Shown: one piece after another, positions 25,381 to 34,104 of the stretch
Position numbering within the stretch: position 1 is the first letter of the stretch
How the letters are laid out: the number at the start of each line of letters is the position of its first letter
DNA from: an uncultured Lachnospiraceae bacterium
GTDB lineage: Bacteria > Bacillota > Clostridia > Lachnospirales > Lachnospiraceae
Length of the DNA: 48,651 nucleotides
NCBI GenBank assembly: GCA_910588285.1
Contig: CAJUQB010000031.1
Coordinates: 1-48,651 of the forward strand
Direction of reading: 5' to 3'
The notes under the pieces: model-generated
What the model was told of the DNA's origin: nothing
What the model saw: only the letters and a program-made list of their open reading frames with translations
The model's database searches: none
Made by a program: the position numbers and the translations under genes

Positions 25381-27081
25381 TCAGGGGCACTCCTCCCCAA
25401 TCAGCACCTGCTTTCCCTCAAAGGCAAAGCCATAGTGGCGGATCCGCTCCTTCTCAAACCCACGGGCCACCAATGCAGCATCATAATTCTTATCCTGAAT
25501 CTGCTTTAAGGCAGCAGCAACCGTCTCAGCCAGGCTGGCCTCCCTCAAGGGCTTTCGTACCTTAAACTCTATAATGACTGGATCCAGATCTGATTGTTTC
25601 CGGGGCACAAGCAGGATATCGTATCGGCCAAACCCGCTCTCACGGTTGGAGGTAATCTCATAACGGTTCGACAGCTCCACCATGAGCCCCAGGACGAAGC
25701 CATGGTAAAAGCGCTCTGGGGCATCACTTTTTGCAGTGCTTTTGGCAATATCAAAGCTGCTAAAGGTTGCCAGTGCAATCTCATTCATAAACTCATTCAT
25801 AGCTTCCACATCATTTAAAAGCAACGCTTTGATGAAATTATTATAAGGCACATCCTCATCGGAGAACCAGTCCTGGATCATGTTTTCAAACATCATATAG
25901 ACCTCCAGGTTTGTCAGTTCCATACAATAGGTAAAACGCTTGGTTCTCGGCGAAAAATTCCGCTCCGCCACCTTCAGATATCCGCTGGCCAAAAGCAGGC
26001 TCCAGACAGCCCCCTTTTTCTTCTGCAGCTGATCGAAGATGATCTCCTCATCGAGCTCTGTATTCAGGCAGCCCCCCCTCATCAGATCCTCCACAATCAT
26101 TTTTGTCTCCGCATTCCCCTGGCGGATCAAAAGGCCTACCAGGCTGTTGGAGCTTGAGTTGGCCCAGTAGGGCTTATATTCCTTTTCCTCCAGGAAATTG
26201 ATAATGGACCAGGGATTGTATACATCCTTCTGGCTTCCGAAGGTGAATCCGTCATACCATTTCTTTACATCTTCCTTCTGCTCCGGCATCCCCTGTAAAT
26301 CCAATGCGTCAAAAACCTCTTCCTCTGTAAAACCGAACTGGGTGCAGTATTTTTCCGAGGTAGTTGTGATCACGGTCAGGTTATTCAGATCGGAGAAAAT
26401 AGATTCCTTAGATACCCTGGTAATTCCCGTCATGATAGCTCGCTCCATGTAGGGGTTGGTTTTGAAGGTGGCATTGAACAGCTTGCGTATGAATTCCACC
26501 AGTTCCTTCCAATATCCATATACATATGCCTCCTGCAGGGGCGTATCATATTCGTCTAACAGAATTATGACTTTTCTTCCATAATATCGCATCAGATAAT
26601 GGGACAGTCTGTTGAGTGCACTTACTGCAAGGTATTCCTCCATATCAACGGAGACACTCTGGAACTGCTGCTTCGCATTCTCATTCAAAAGTCCGCTGTC
26701 CAGCAAAAAATCATATTCATTGTACAGAATTCGTATAATCTGGCACAAGCTTTTCCTCGCTTCCGCAAAACTGGAATCCTTAATATTGGCAAAGGATAGG
26801 AAAATCACCGGATAGCGCCCCTGGAGTCTATGGTATTTTTCATCCTCCCAGATGGAGAGCCCTTCAAACAGATCTCCACCGTTTTCATATTCCTTGGAAA
26901 AAAAGCAGTTGAGCATATCCAGGTTCAGCGTCTTGCCAAAGCGCCGAGGCCGGGTAATCAGGGTGACTGCATCCTGGCTCTCCCACCATTCCCGAATCAA
27001 GTCGGATTTATCGATAAAAAAGCAATCATTCTTCCGTATAAATTCAAAGCTCTGGGCTCCGATTGAAATTGTTTTTCCCAT
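25381..27081 (-). CDS. AAA-ATPase with C-terminal PD-(D/E)XK nuclease-like domain (AAA-ATPase_like / PDDEXK_9)
   Basis: 566-residue protein. The N-terminal ATPase has a Walker A-like TRPRRFGKT and Walker B VIILLDEYD. The C-terminal domain shows GFGRYDILLVPR and PVIIEFKV, the D and E-x-K of a PD-(D/E)XK nuclease. This family is abundant in gut Clostridia and Bacteroidetes, often in many copies per genome, with unknown function; it may act in DNA processing, in mobility or against phage. The ATG follows AGGAGGTGCAGC. It is on the - strand, convergent with locus 1. The 3' end is repeated at 48401, in the same orientation, around locus 2. Confidence 0.9.
   Translation of the reverse strand: MGKTISIGAQSFEFIRKNDCFFIDKSDLIREWWESQDAVTLITRPRRFGKTLNLDMLNCFFSKEYENGGDLFEGLSIWEDEKYHRLQGRYPVIFLSFANIKDSSFAEARKSLCQIIRILYNEYDFLLDSGLLNENAKQQFQSVSVDMEEYLAVSALNRLSHYLMRYYGRKVIILLDEYDTPLQEAYVYGYWKELVEFIRKLFNATFKTNPYMERAIMTGITRVSKESIFSDLNNLTVITTTSEKYCTQFGFTEEEVFDALDLQGMPEQKEDVKKWYDGFTFGSQKDVYNPWSIINFLEEKEYKPYWANSSSNSLVGLLIRQGNAETKMIVEDLMRGGCLNTELDEEIIFDQLQKKKGAVWSLLLASGYLKVAERNFSPRTKRFTYCMELTNLEVYMMFENMIQDWFSDEDVPYNNFIKALLLNDVEAMNEFMNEIALATFSSFDIAKSTAKSDAPERFYHGFVLGLMVELSNRYEITSNRESGFGRYDILLVPRKQSDLDPVIIEFKVRKPLREASLAETVAAALKQIQDKNYDAALVARGFEKERIRHYGFAFEGKQVLIGEECP
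25393..25643. repeat. Direct repeat copy A (3' end of AAA-ATPase gene)
   Basis: Aligns without gaps to 48401-48651 (offset 23008). My hand count gives about 21 differences in 251 bases, with only 2 in the first 148. It lies within the AAA-ATPase coding region. Copy B may extend beyond the window. Confidence 0.9.
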
Positions 27082-27170
27082 GCTGCACCTCCTGATATTT
27101 CCATAATCTCCATAATTATCATAATGCCTGTATTCCCATTTCTTTTCCTGTGCTTATCGTAACATAAAAT

Positions 27171-27194
27171 TGCCAGCCCCGCAAGGCGGCAGCC
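27171..27194 (-). terminator. Weak terminator-like hairpin after the AlbA_2 gene
   Basis: GC-rich imperfect inverted repeat directly after the stop of the - strand gene at 27195. It reads GCCGC-CTT-GCGG on the - strand, followed by AATTTTA. Pairing is imperfect and the T run short, so it may not stop transcription into the AAA-ATPase gene. Confidence 0.35.
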
Positions 27195-28637
27195 CTATTC
27201 GCTATAATACAGCTGCTTTGAACTTTTTGGCTTATCCGGAATACTCAGCTTAATAATTCCTGCTTCCACTAAGGGCATCACATGGGTCTGAATCCCATAG
27301 GTAACAGAACTTAAGCCCAGATATTCACATATTTCATGCCTTGTTCTTGGCGTTTTGCAAAAAAGGATGAGATTTTCAGCATCTTCGGAATATGCATCCC
27401 TCGGCTCATTTTCTATTGTTCCTTTGAAAAACTTCACGGTGAAGCTTCCCCTCTCGTCCAGAAACTCTGGCTCTTTCATATTATAATTTTCAAGCTCCCG
27501 GCGTATCGTTGGGATTCCGGAATAACGGTTTTCAGTTACGCCCATTAGCTCCAGCTCCAATGCCAATACCGGATTCCGTGTGTCAGGCTGAACCTTTCCC
27601 AATTGGTCTGCACGGATCCGTCCATATATACCGCCCGGATTTTTTATTTCCATACGATCCTCATACAGAATGATCTGTATCGGCATTCCTTCTGTGTGAA
27701 TACTGTAATCCCGGTGTACCAGGGCATTAATCACTGCTTCCCTGACAGCTGCAATTGGGTAGTCAGTCCGATCCTCCCGGCGTCCCGTATGCCTGTCTAT
27801 AATTGTCTTTGTCTTCATATTTCTTTTGACAAACTGGAGCGTATCCTCCAGCATTTCCATAACTGTTCCCCCTATTCGCTGGTTATCCAGAAAACGCTCC
27901 CCGCTGTCCCCCAATTCTCCAATTGTTGTCCCGGGAACAGAAATTGCAGTGATGCAGAGCTGCGGAAAATAAGCCTGGGGATAAATTCCAAATGCCAAGA
28001 TTGTGCTGAGCGTAATCTCATGATTTCTCGTAACACTGAACAGCTCGTATATATCCTCATCATCTAACGAAGCCAGATTGTGCTTTCCCTCCTTCAGCTT
28101 TTGTACATAGCGGTCTAACGCTTCCTGATTCAGCACAGACAGCATAGCCCTTGGCACGGTACGGATGTCATCCTGATATTTCTGGCGGAATGCTTCATAG
28201 CTATAGACTTCATATTCGGTCATCGGTTCATCACTATCCCCAATACGGATATAGGAACCCTTCAGCCTTCCCTTCCCCTGGTAATAGCATGGGCGGTCCA
28301 CCAGGTCAATTCCTGGAATTTCTGCCGATACAAAATACTTTTGATCCTTTTCCGCTACCGTCAGTAATGGCCTGACCACTGGCTCCATCTGTAAACACTG
28401 TTCATTAATTTTTTTCTGTAAATCTTGTGGATCATAAACACCGGCTTCTTCATAGCCATTATCCTCATCTACACCAAAAATAATGAGGCCGCCGTCATCC
28501 TGGTTGGAAAAACTTGATAATGTATCATATAAACGCTTAGGGCATCCTTTCATAGCACTTTTTAATTCAAGATTCTGAGTTTCATATTTTGAATTTTGAA
28601 TTGATTTGAGTTTTGCAAGTAATTCTTCTGTTGTCAT
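27195..28637 (-). CDS. AlbA_2/HATPase-type putative DNA-binding regulator
   Basis: 480-residue protein. The N-terminal AlbA_2 (Schlafen-like) domain shows LELKSAMKG and GGLIIFGVDEDNG. The middle region resembles the HATPase_c_4 module (AVREAVINALVHRDYS, then NPGGIYG), and a C-terminal winged-helix-like part is likely (RHEICEYLGLS). Family members are usually annotated as ATP-binding transcription regulators; the target is unknown. The gene is divergent from locus 2, sharing a 193-base promoter region, so it could regulate locus 2. The RBS is AAGGAGGA. A predicted promoter is at 28664-28692. Confidence 0.88.
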   Translation of the reverse strand: MTTEELLAKLKSIQNSKYETQNLELKSAMKGCPKRLYDTLSSFSNQDDGGLIIFGVDEDNGYEEAGVYDPQDLQKKINEQCLQMEPVVRPLLTVAEKDQKYFVSAEIPGIDLVDRPCYYQGKGRLKGSYIRIGDSDEPMTEYEVYSYEAFRQKYQDDIRTVPRAMLSVLNQEALDRYVQKLKEGKHNLASLDDEDIYELFSVTRNHEITLSTILAFGIYPQAYFPQLCITAISVPGTTIGELGDSGERFLDNQRIGGTVMEMLEDTLQFVKRNMKTKTIIDRHTGRREDRTDYPIAAVREAVINALVHRDYSIHTEGMPIQIILYEDRMEIKNPGGIYGRIRADQLGKVQPDTRNPVLALELELMGVTENRYSGIPTIRRELENYNMKEPEFLDERGSFTVKFFKGTIENEPRDAYSEDAENLILFCKTPRTRHEICEYLGLSSVTYGIQTHVMPLVEAGIIKLSIPDKPKSSKQLYYSE

Positions 28638-28663
28638 TTTAGTTTTATCCTCCTTGATTTAAT

Positions 28664-28692
28664 ATTTTAACATTTTTTTGAGATATTTGCAA
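28664..28692 (-). promoter_or_regulatory. Predicted sigma-A promoter for the AlbA_2 regulator
   Basis: Read on the - strand: TTGCAA (28692-28687), 17 bases, TAAAAT (28669-28664), matching 4 of 6 and 5 of 6 consensus bases. It lies 26 bases before the start codon, so the leader would be short, with AAGGAGGA in it. Confidence 0.5.
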
Positions 28693-28707
28693 GAAAATGA
28701 AATCTAT

Positions 28708-28736
28708 TTGAGTTTCTATTTTAGACTTTATAGAAT
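28708..28736 (+). promoter_or_regulatory. Predicted sigma-A promoter of locus 2
   Basis: TTGAGT (28708-28713), 17 bases, TAGAAT (28731-28736). It matches 4 of 6 and 5 of 6 consensus bases and lies in the divergent region, 15 bases from the -35 of the opposing promoter. It would give a leader of about 88 bases before the ATG at 28831. Confidence 0.5.
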
Positions 28737-28830
28737 TCCCTTATTTGTTTTAAATAAAGAACTTTTTATATGGAATTTACCATTCATATTCCGGCAGTTA
28801 CCACAGATATGGGAAACGGAGTTTAATTAC

Positions 28831-30687
28831 ATGAAAAAAATAGATAAAACACTGCTGATCAGGCGTACAGGTTTAGTTCTGTACGATAGTTTGGCGGTTG
28901 TTGCTGCCAGTTATCTCGCTTTGCTGGTAAGGTACGAGTTTGCGGCTTCTGCAATATCCACAGGGTATCTCATGGTATTGGTACGTCTGCTTCCATTTAA
29001 CATAATTACTGCCGTACTGATTTTCACAGTATTTCGGCTTTATTCCAGTCTATGGGTATATGCTGGTGCAGCAGAACTGGTGAATATAGGCGCGGCCTGT
29101 ATAACGGAAGGGTTTACAAATTTTATTCTTATCATGGTAACAAACAGACAACAGATCGTGCCAATGCCACGCAGTTACTATGTATTGTATACAACAATTC
29201 TTATTATATTGATATTTATCAGCCGCTATGCTTATCGCGGGATTCGTTTTTTGTTAAAGAAAAGAACCGATTTCACCAGTTCCAGAAGGGTATTGCTGAT
29301 TGGAGCAGGCGCTGCTGGCGATATGCTGCTTCGTGAAATTAATAATAGCAGCTACCTTCATAAAAAAGTTATCGGGATAATAGATGATGATCCTCGGAAG
29401 ATTGGAAATTATCTTCATGGCGTGAAGATTATCGGAGACCGAAGCATGATTAGTCAGAGTGTCAGCGAACAAAAGATTGAAGAAATTATTATTGCAATGC
29501 CATCTGCTCCGGCCTCTACGATAAAAGAACTGGTAGACATTTGCAAGGGGACAGGCTGCGACCTGAAACGGCTCCCCGGCATTTACCAGCTGGTAAACGG
29601 CGAGGTAAGCATTAGCAAGCTGCGTAACGTGGATGTCAATGATCTTCTGGGGCGTGACCCCATCCAGGTAGACCTGAATTCCATTATGGGATACGTGTCA
29701 GGGAAGGTGGTTATGGTGACTGACGGCGGCGGCTCTATTGGGAGTGAGCTTTGCCGTCAGATTGCTGCCCACCAACCACGGCAGCTGGTTCTGGTAGATA
29801 TTTATGAAAATACTACTTATGACATACAAAATGAATTGAAGCATAATTTTCCAGACTTGAATCTTGTTGTATTGATTGCTTCAGTGCGTAATACAAAACG
29901 TATGGATCAGCTCTTTGAGATGTATCGGCCAGAAATCGTCTACCATGCGGCGGCTCATAAGCATGTCCCATTGATGGAGGACAGCCCAAATGAAGCAATC
30001 AAAAATAACGTACTGGGAACCTGGAAAGTGGTGCAGGCTGCAGATAAGTGGCAGGTAAAGCGTTTTGTAATGATTTCTACAGACAAAGCGGTGAATCCTA
30101 CGAATATTATGGGGGCATCAAAACGAATTTGTGAAATGATCATCCAAACTTATGATAAGCACTCTAAAACGGAATATGTTGCGGTAAGATTTGGAAATGT
30201 GCTTGGCAGTAATGGGAGCGTGATCCCTTTGTTTAAGCGCCAGATTGCAGAAGGTGGGCCCGTGACAGTGACGCATCCGGAAATTATCCGTTATTTCATG
30301 ACAATACCGGAGGCTGTTTCTCTGGTTCTACAGGCAGGAGCCTATGCCAAAGGCGGCGAAATCTTTGTCCTGGATATGGGAGAGCCGGTAAGAATTGTAG
30401 ATCTGGCAAGAAATCTGATTCTGCTGTCAGGGCATAAACCAGATGAGGACGTTAAAATCGTATATACAGGTTTACGGCCTGGCGAAAAGCTTTTTGAAGA
30501 AATGCTGATGAAAGAGGAAGGTATGCAGGATACCCCCAATAAATTGATTCACATAGGGAAACCGATTGACCTGGACGAGGAACGGTTTCTGGAACAGCTG
30601 GAACATTTGAAAGAATATGTATTAGAAGAGCCAAATGACATTCGGGAACGGGTAAAAGAGATAATTCCTACCTACCAACCACAGTAG
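28831..30687 (+). CDS. UDP-HexNAc 4,6-dehydratase, PglF/CapD-like (NAD motif altered)
   Basis: Membrane-anchored nucleotide-sugar dehydratase, 618 residues. It has about four N-terminal hydrophobic helices (to about residue 130), a first Rossmann region (RRVLLIGAGAAG), then the catalytic SDR domain with ISTDKAVNPTNIMGASKR. It would convert UDP-GlcNAc to the 4-keto-6-deoxy sugar for bacillosamine-type synthesis, matching the aminotransferase at 30714. Oddity: the NAD-binding TGxxGxIG motif reads T297-D298-GGGSIG; the first Gly is Asp, which may weaken cofactor binding. The ATG at 28831 follows ACGGAG with 9-base spacing; the longer frame from 28678 crosses the promoter and lacks a good start. 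Confidence 0.88.
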   Translation: MKKIDKTLLIRRTGLVLYDSLAVVAASYLALLVRYEFAASAISTGYLMVLVRLLPFNIITAVLIFTVFRLYSSLWVYAGAAELVNIGAACITEGFTNFILIMVTNRQQIVPMPRSYYVLYTTILIILIFISRYAYRGIRFLLKKRTDFTSSRRVLLIGAGAAGDMLLREINNSSYLHKKVIGIIDDDPRKIGNYLHGVKIIGDRSMISQSVSEQKIEEIIIAMPSAPASTIKELVDICKGTGCDLKRLPGIYQLVNGEVSISKLRNVDVNDLLGRDPIQVDLNSIMGYVSGKVVMVTDGGGSIGSELCRQIAAHQPRQLVLVDIYENTTYDIQNELKHNFPDLNLVVLIASVRNTKRMDQLFEMYRPEIVYHAAAHKHVPLMEDSPNEAIKNNVLGTWKVVQAADKWQVKRFVMISTDKAVNPTNIMGASKRICEMIIQTYDKHSKTEYVAVRFGNVLGSNGSVIPLFKRQIAEGGPVTVTHPEIIRYFMTIPEAVSLVLQAGAYAKGGEIFVLDMGEPVRIVDLARNLILLSGHKPDEDVKIVYTGLRPGEKLFEEMLMKEEGMQDTPNKLIHIGKPIDLDEERFLEQLEHLKEYVLEEPNDIRERVKEIIPTYQPQ

Positions 30688-30713
30688 AGGCCAAAGGGAG
30701 GATCAAAAAAGAA

Positions 30714-31907
30714 ATGGCACACATTTTTTTATCTTCTCCACACATGAGTGAAGAGGGGTATGAACAAGCGTACATTAAGGAAGCATTCGAAACGAATTGG
30801 ATTGCGCCGCTTGGAAAAAATGTAACAGAATTTGAGAAAGAGATGGCAGAAAAACTTAATGCCACAAAAGCCGTGGCTCTTTCCTCTGGCACCGCAGCAA
30901 TCCATATGGCATTAAAGGCTGTTGGGGTTCAGCAGGGGGATATTGTATTCTGTCAATCTCTGACTTTTTCAGCCTCGGCAAATCCAATTGTTTATGAAAA
31001 AGCAGTCCCTGTTTTTATAGACAGCGATGAGAGAACTTGGAATATGAGTTCAACCTCCCTGCAAAAAGCATTTGAACAGTATACAAGGCTGGGAAAACTG
31101 CCAAAGGCAGTTATTGTTGTTCATTTGTATGGATTATGCGCAGATATTGAAAGAATTGCAGCAATTTGTAAACGATACCAGGTTCCACTAATTGAGGATG
31201 CTGCTGAGAGCCTTGGTACCATATATAAGAATCAATATACCGGTACATTCGGAGACTATGGAATTATTAGCTTCAACGGAAATAAAATAATCACTACATC
31301 AGGCGGAGGAATGCTCTTATGTAACACAGATGATGCAGAGGATCAGGCACAAAAGGTGCTTTTTTGGGCTACACAGGCAAGGGAATCGGCCAGATGGTAT
31401 CAACATAAGGAAATTGGCTATAACTACCGTATGAGCAATATTGTGGCAGGGATTGGAAGAGGACAGCTTCGGGTTTTGGATCAAAGGGTAGAAAAGAAGA
31501 GATATATCTATGAATATTACCAAAGGCATATTGGGGATTTACCAGGACTATGCCTGATGCCAATGTGTCAGGATGCATATAGTAACTGTTGGCTGACGAC
31601 AATCCAATTATCTGATGCCTGCAAGGTAAAACCGGTCGATATCATTCTGGCGTTAGAGGATAAAGATATTGAGAGCAGGCCAGTATGGAAGCCAATGCAT
31701 CTGCAGCCTGTTTTTGAAAACTGTGATTTTATTTCGGAAGTAGAGGAGCTACATATTACAGATGAAAAAATGGGAGCGGACAATAGTGTGGCGGGAGGAT
31801 TGTTTCGTCGGGGGATTTGCATTCCATCTGATACAAAATTAACAGATATAGATTTGAAACGCATATGTATAATAATTCGAGACCAGGTATGTATGAAGAA
31901 TATATAA
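30714..31907 (+). CDS. UDP-4-keto-sugar aminotransferase, PglE-like (DegT/DnrJ/EryC1/StrS)
   Basis: PLP-dependent aminotransferase, 397 residues. It carries the ordinary internal-aldimine lysine (K191) in SFNGNKIITTSGGG, unlike the His form at 16773. LSSGTAAIHMAL and IEDAAESLG are family marks. The YNYRMSNIVAGIGRGQL segment is typical of UDP-4-amino-4,6-dideoxy-HexNAc synthases. It would aminate C4 of the PglF product. GGGAGG lies 12 bases before the ATG. It is the second gene of locus 2. Confidence 0.88.
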   Translation: MAHIFLSSPHMSEEGYEQAYIKEAFETNWIAPLGKNVTEFEKEMAEKLNATKAVALSSGTAAIHMALKAVGVQQGDIVFCQSLTFSASANPIVYEKAVPVFIDSDERTWNMSSTSLQKAFEQYTRLGKLPKAVIVVHLYGLCADIERIAAICKRYQVPLIEDAAESLGTIYKNQYTGTFGDYGIISFNGNKIITTSGGGMLLCNTDDAEDQAQKVLFWATQARESARWYQHKEIGYNYRMSNIVAGIGRGQLRVLDQRVEKKRYIYEYYQRHIGDLPGLCLMPMCQDAYSNCWLTTIQLSDACKVKPVDIILALEDKDIESRPVWKPMHLQPVFENCDFISEVEELHITDEKMGADNSVAGGLFRRGICIPSDTKLTDIDLKRICIIIRDQVCMKNI

Positions 31908-31969
31908 AGCTTCGCAGTCTGTTTCTGATCAAAGCGATTCAGAGTATATGGTAATCTGGAGGAACCCAA

Positions 31970-33124
31970 ATGTCAAAAAAACATTTTATTGGAGACGTAC
32001 TTATGCTGGCTTCTGTCCCTTCCATGATCGGACAATTTAATATGAACAATATAAAAATTTTGAGGGATATGGGATATAACGTGTATGTGGCCTGTAATTT
32101 TCAAGATCGAAGTGTTTGCGATGAGACAGAAATAAATGACTTAAAAAAGAAACTTGCAAATATGCAAATAAAGCTCATTGACATTGTGGCATCAAGACAT
32201 GTAATGGATATTAAAGCTCATTTACATACATATAAGCAATTGAAAACCCTCTTTACCAAAAAGAATTTTACATTTATTCACTGCCATACTCCTATTGTCA
32301 GTGCATTAGCCAGGATGGCAGCCAGGAAACATACAAAGGTGATTTATACTGCTCATGGGTTCCACTTCTTTACAGGTTCTCCGTGGCGGAACTGGATCTT
32401 CTTCTATCCAATTGAAAGGTGGTTGTCACGTTTTACAGATATTCTAATAACAATAAATAAAGAGGATTACAGAAGAGCACAAACCTTCCATGCGCGCAAG
32501 GTGGTTTACATTCCAGGAGTAGGATTGGATGTAGATCATTTTCATAAATGTGATATATCCAGGATGGAAAAACGCAGAGAATTAAATATCAGCGAAAATG
32601 CGATAGTATTACTCTCAGTTGGCGAATTATCAGCAAGAAAAAATCATGAAGTCATAATACGTGCATTATCACAAATAAAACGGAAAGATATTGTTTATTG
32701 TATTGCAGGAATTGGCAATCTGAAGGAAGAATATTGTTCTATGATCCATACATTAGGATTGCAGACAAAGGTTCTTCTTCTTGGAAATAGAACGGATGTA
32801 GATGAATTATGCAAAATGTCAGACATTTTTGTTCATCCCTCTGTCCGTGAAGGCTTAGGCATTGCGGCATTAGAGGGGATGGCATCAGGACTGCCGCTAA
32901 TATGCTCTGATATTAACGGAATAAAAGATTATGCCATTAACGGTGTTACGGGATACTGCCTTGCACCACATGACATAAGCGGTTTTTCCCATGCAATTAT
33001 CAAACTGGCAAATGATAAAGAATTGCGGCATACAATGGGACATGCTGCATATATGGCTTCAAGAGCCTTTGATATCCGAAATACGGAGCAAATTATGCGG
33101 CGAGTATATAAAACCGGAATGTAA
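31970..33124 (+). CDS. Glycosyltransferase family 4 (EpsD-like)
   Basis: GT-B retaining glycosyltransferase of 384 residues. It shows the Bacillus EpsD-like text YTAHGFHFF and FFYPIERWLSRFTD followed by TINKEDYRRA. The E-x7-E motif is REGLGIAALEG (E294, E302). It is likely to add an early sugar onto the lipid-linked carrier. The RBS GGAGG is well placed. It follows the aminotransferase after 62 bases. Confidence 0.88.
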   Translation: MSKKHFIGDVLMLASVPSMIGQFNMNNIKILRDMGYNVYVACNFQDRSVCDETEINDLKKKLANMQIKLIDIVASRHVMDIKAHLHTYKQLKTLFTKKNFTFIHCHTPIVSALARMAARKHTKVIYTAHGFHFFTGSPWRNWIFFYPIERWLSRFTDILITINKEDYRRAQTFHARKVVYIPGVGLDVDHFHKCDISRMEKRRELNISENAIVLLSVGELSARKNHEVIIRALSQIKRKDIVYCIAGIGNLKEEYCSMIHTLGLQTKVLLLGNRTDVDELCKMSDIFVHPSVREGLGIAALEGMASGLPLICSDINGIKDYAINGVTGYCLAPHDISGFSHAIIKLANDKELRHTMGHAAYMASRAFDIRNTEQIMRRVYKTGM

Positions 33125-33185
33125 CTATCACATATAGAGAGCTTTATCAAACTGAATAAATTAATAATAGGAAATGAGGATAAAA

Positions 33186-34091
33186 TTGAAACTAAGTAAG
33201 ATATTTGAATGCATGGGAGGTAAGGTCGAGTATAAAATCTATAATGAACAGGAATTTGAAAGACTACAATTGGTAAGTCATACTTCAGAACAACGTGCCT
33301 GCATTTTTATAGATGATATAAAATATCTAAAAGATATCAAGGAAAATGTGTGTATGATTTTATGTAGTCCGGAAGTTGCCGAAAATACTGTTTTTTCCAG
33401 CAACACAGGTATTTGTATCATCCAGAAACCAAGGCTTGTTTTTTTTATGATACATAATTACTTGATGACTACAACCGATTATCCACGTAAAACAATCCCT
33501 TCTAAAATCGCTGCGAATACAACTATTGCTGAAACCGCAGTAATTGCAACAAATAATGTAACCATTGGAGAAAACGTTATAATTGAAGATTTTGTTGTTA
33601 TAAAAGAGCATACGTCCATTGGTGATGGTACCGTTATACGTTCTGGAAGTATTATTGGAAATAATGGATATGAGTTTAAACGGGATGATAATCGAATCAT
33701 GCCTGTTACACATGGGGGCAGGGTTGTCATTGGAAAAAATGTAGTAATTGGTGCTAATTCTGTAATTGATAAGGCAGTATACCCATGGGATATTACGCAG
33801 ATAGATGATGAAACAAAGATTGACAGCCTGGTTTCTATCTCGCATGGCGTGAAAATAGGAAAAGCTGTAATGGTAGTTGCCCAAGCGTGCATTTTGGGAA
33901 GAAGCGTTGTAGATGACGGCGCAAAAATAGGGCCAGGAGCTGTTATTAGAAATGCTGTGCACATTGGGGAAAAGGCTAATATCAGTATGGGTAGTGTAGT
34001 GACACAAAATGCTCCGGAGCATAGCTGCATGACAGGAAATTTTGCAATTAACCATGATAAATTCATAAGCCATATAAAGGAACTGTTATAG
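33186..34091 (+). CDS. LpxD-like left-handed beta-helix acyltransferase
   Basis: About 301 residues. The N-terminus (KLSKIFECMGGKVEYK) and uridine-binding-like region resemble LpxD, and the rest is hexapeptide repeats (IGENVIIEDFVVIKE onwards). The LpxD catalytic His is matched by H220 in VSISHGVKIG. LpxD proper makes lipid A, which a Gram-positive cell lacks, so this enzyme probably N-acylates an aminosugar in locus 2. An acyl donor cannot be named. The TTG at 33186 gives the LpxD-like start and has AGGA 5 bases before it; an ATG at 33174 is the other option. Long antisense frames here come from the repeats. Confidence 0.78.
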   Translation: MKLSKIFECMGGKVEYKIYNEQEFERLQLVSHTSEQRACIFIDDIKYLKDIKENVCMILCSPEVAENTVFSSNTGICIIQKPRLVFFMIHNYLMTTTDYPRKTIPSKIAANTTIAETAVIATNNVTIGENVIIEDFVVIKEHTSIGDGTVIRSGSIIGNNGYEFKRDDNRIMPVTHGGRVVIGKNVVIGANSVIDKAVYPWDITQIDDETKIDSLVSISHGVKIGKAVMVVAQACILGRSVVDDGAKIGPGAVIRNAVHIGEKANISMGSVVTQNAPEHSCMTGNFAINHDKFISHIKELL

Positions 34092-34104
34092 GAGGGATTT
34101 GATT

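Noticed and set aside
25381..28637. A phage or transposon remnant between the loci
   Set aside because: No transposase, integrase, terminal inverted repeats or target duplication were seen. Both genes look intact with good start sites.
28678..28830. N-terminal extension of the PglF-like protein by 51 residues
   Set aside because: It would begin with a weak start in the promoter region, is rich in codons atypical for the family, and the ATG at 28831 has a good RBS and gives the normal length.
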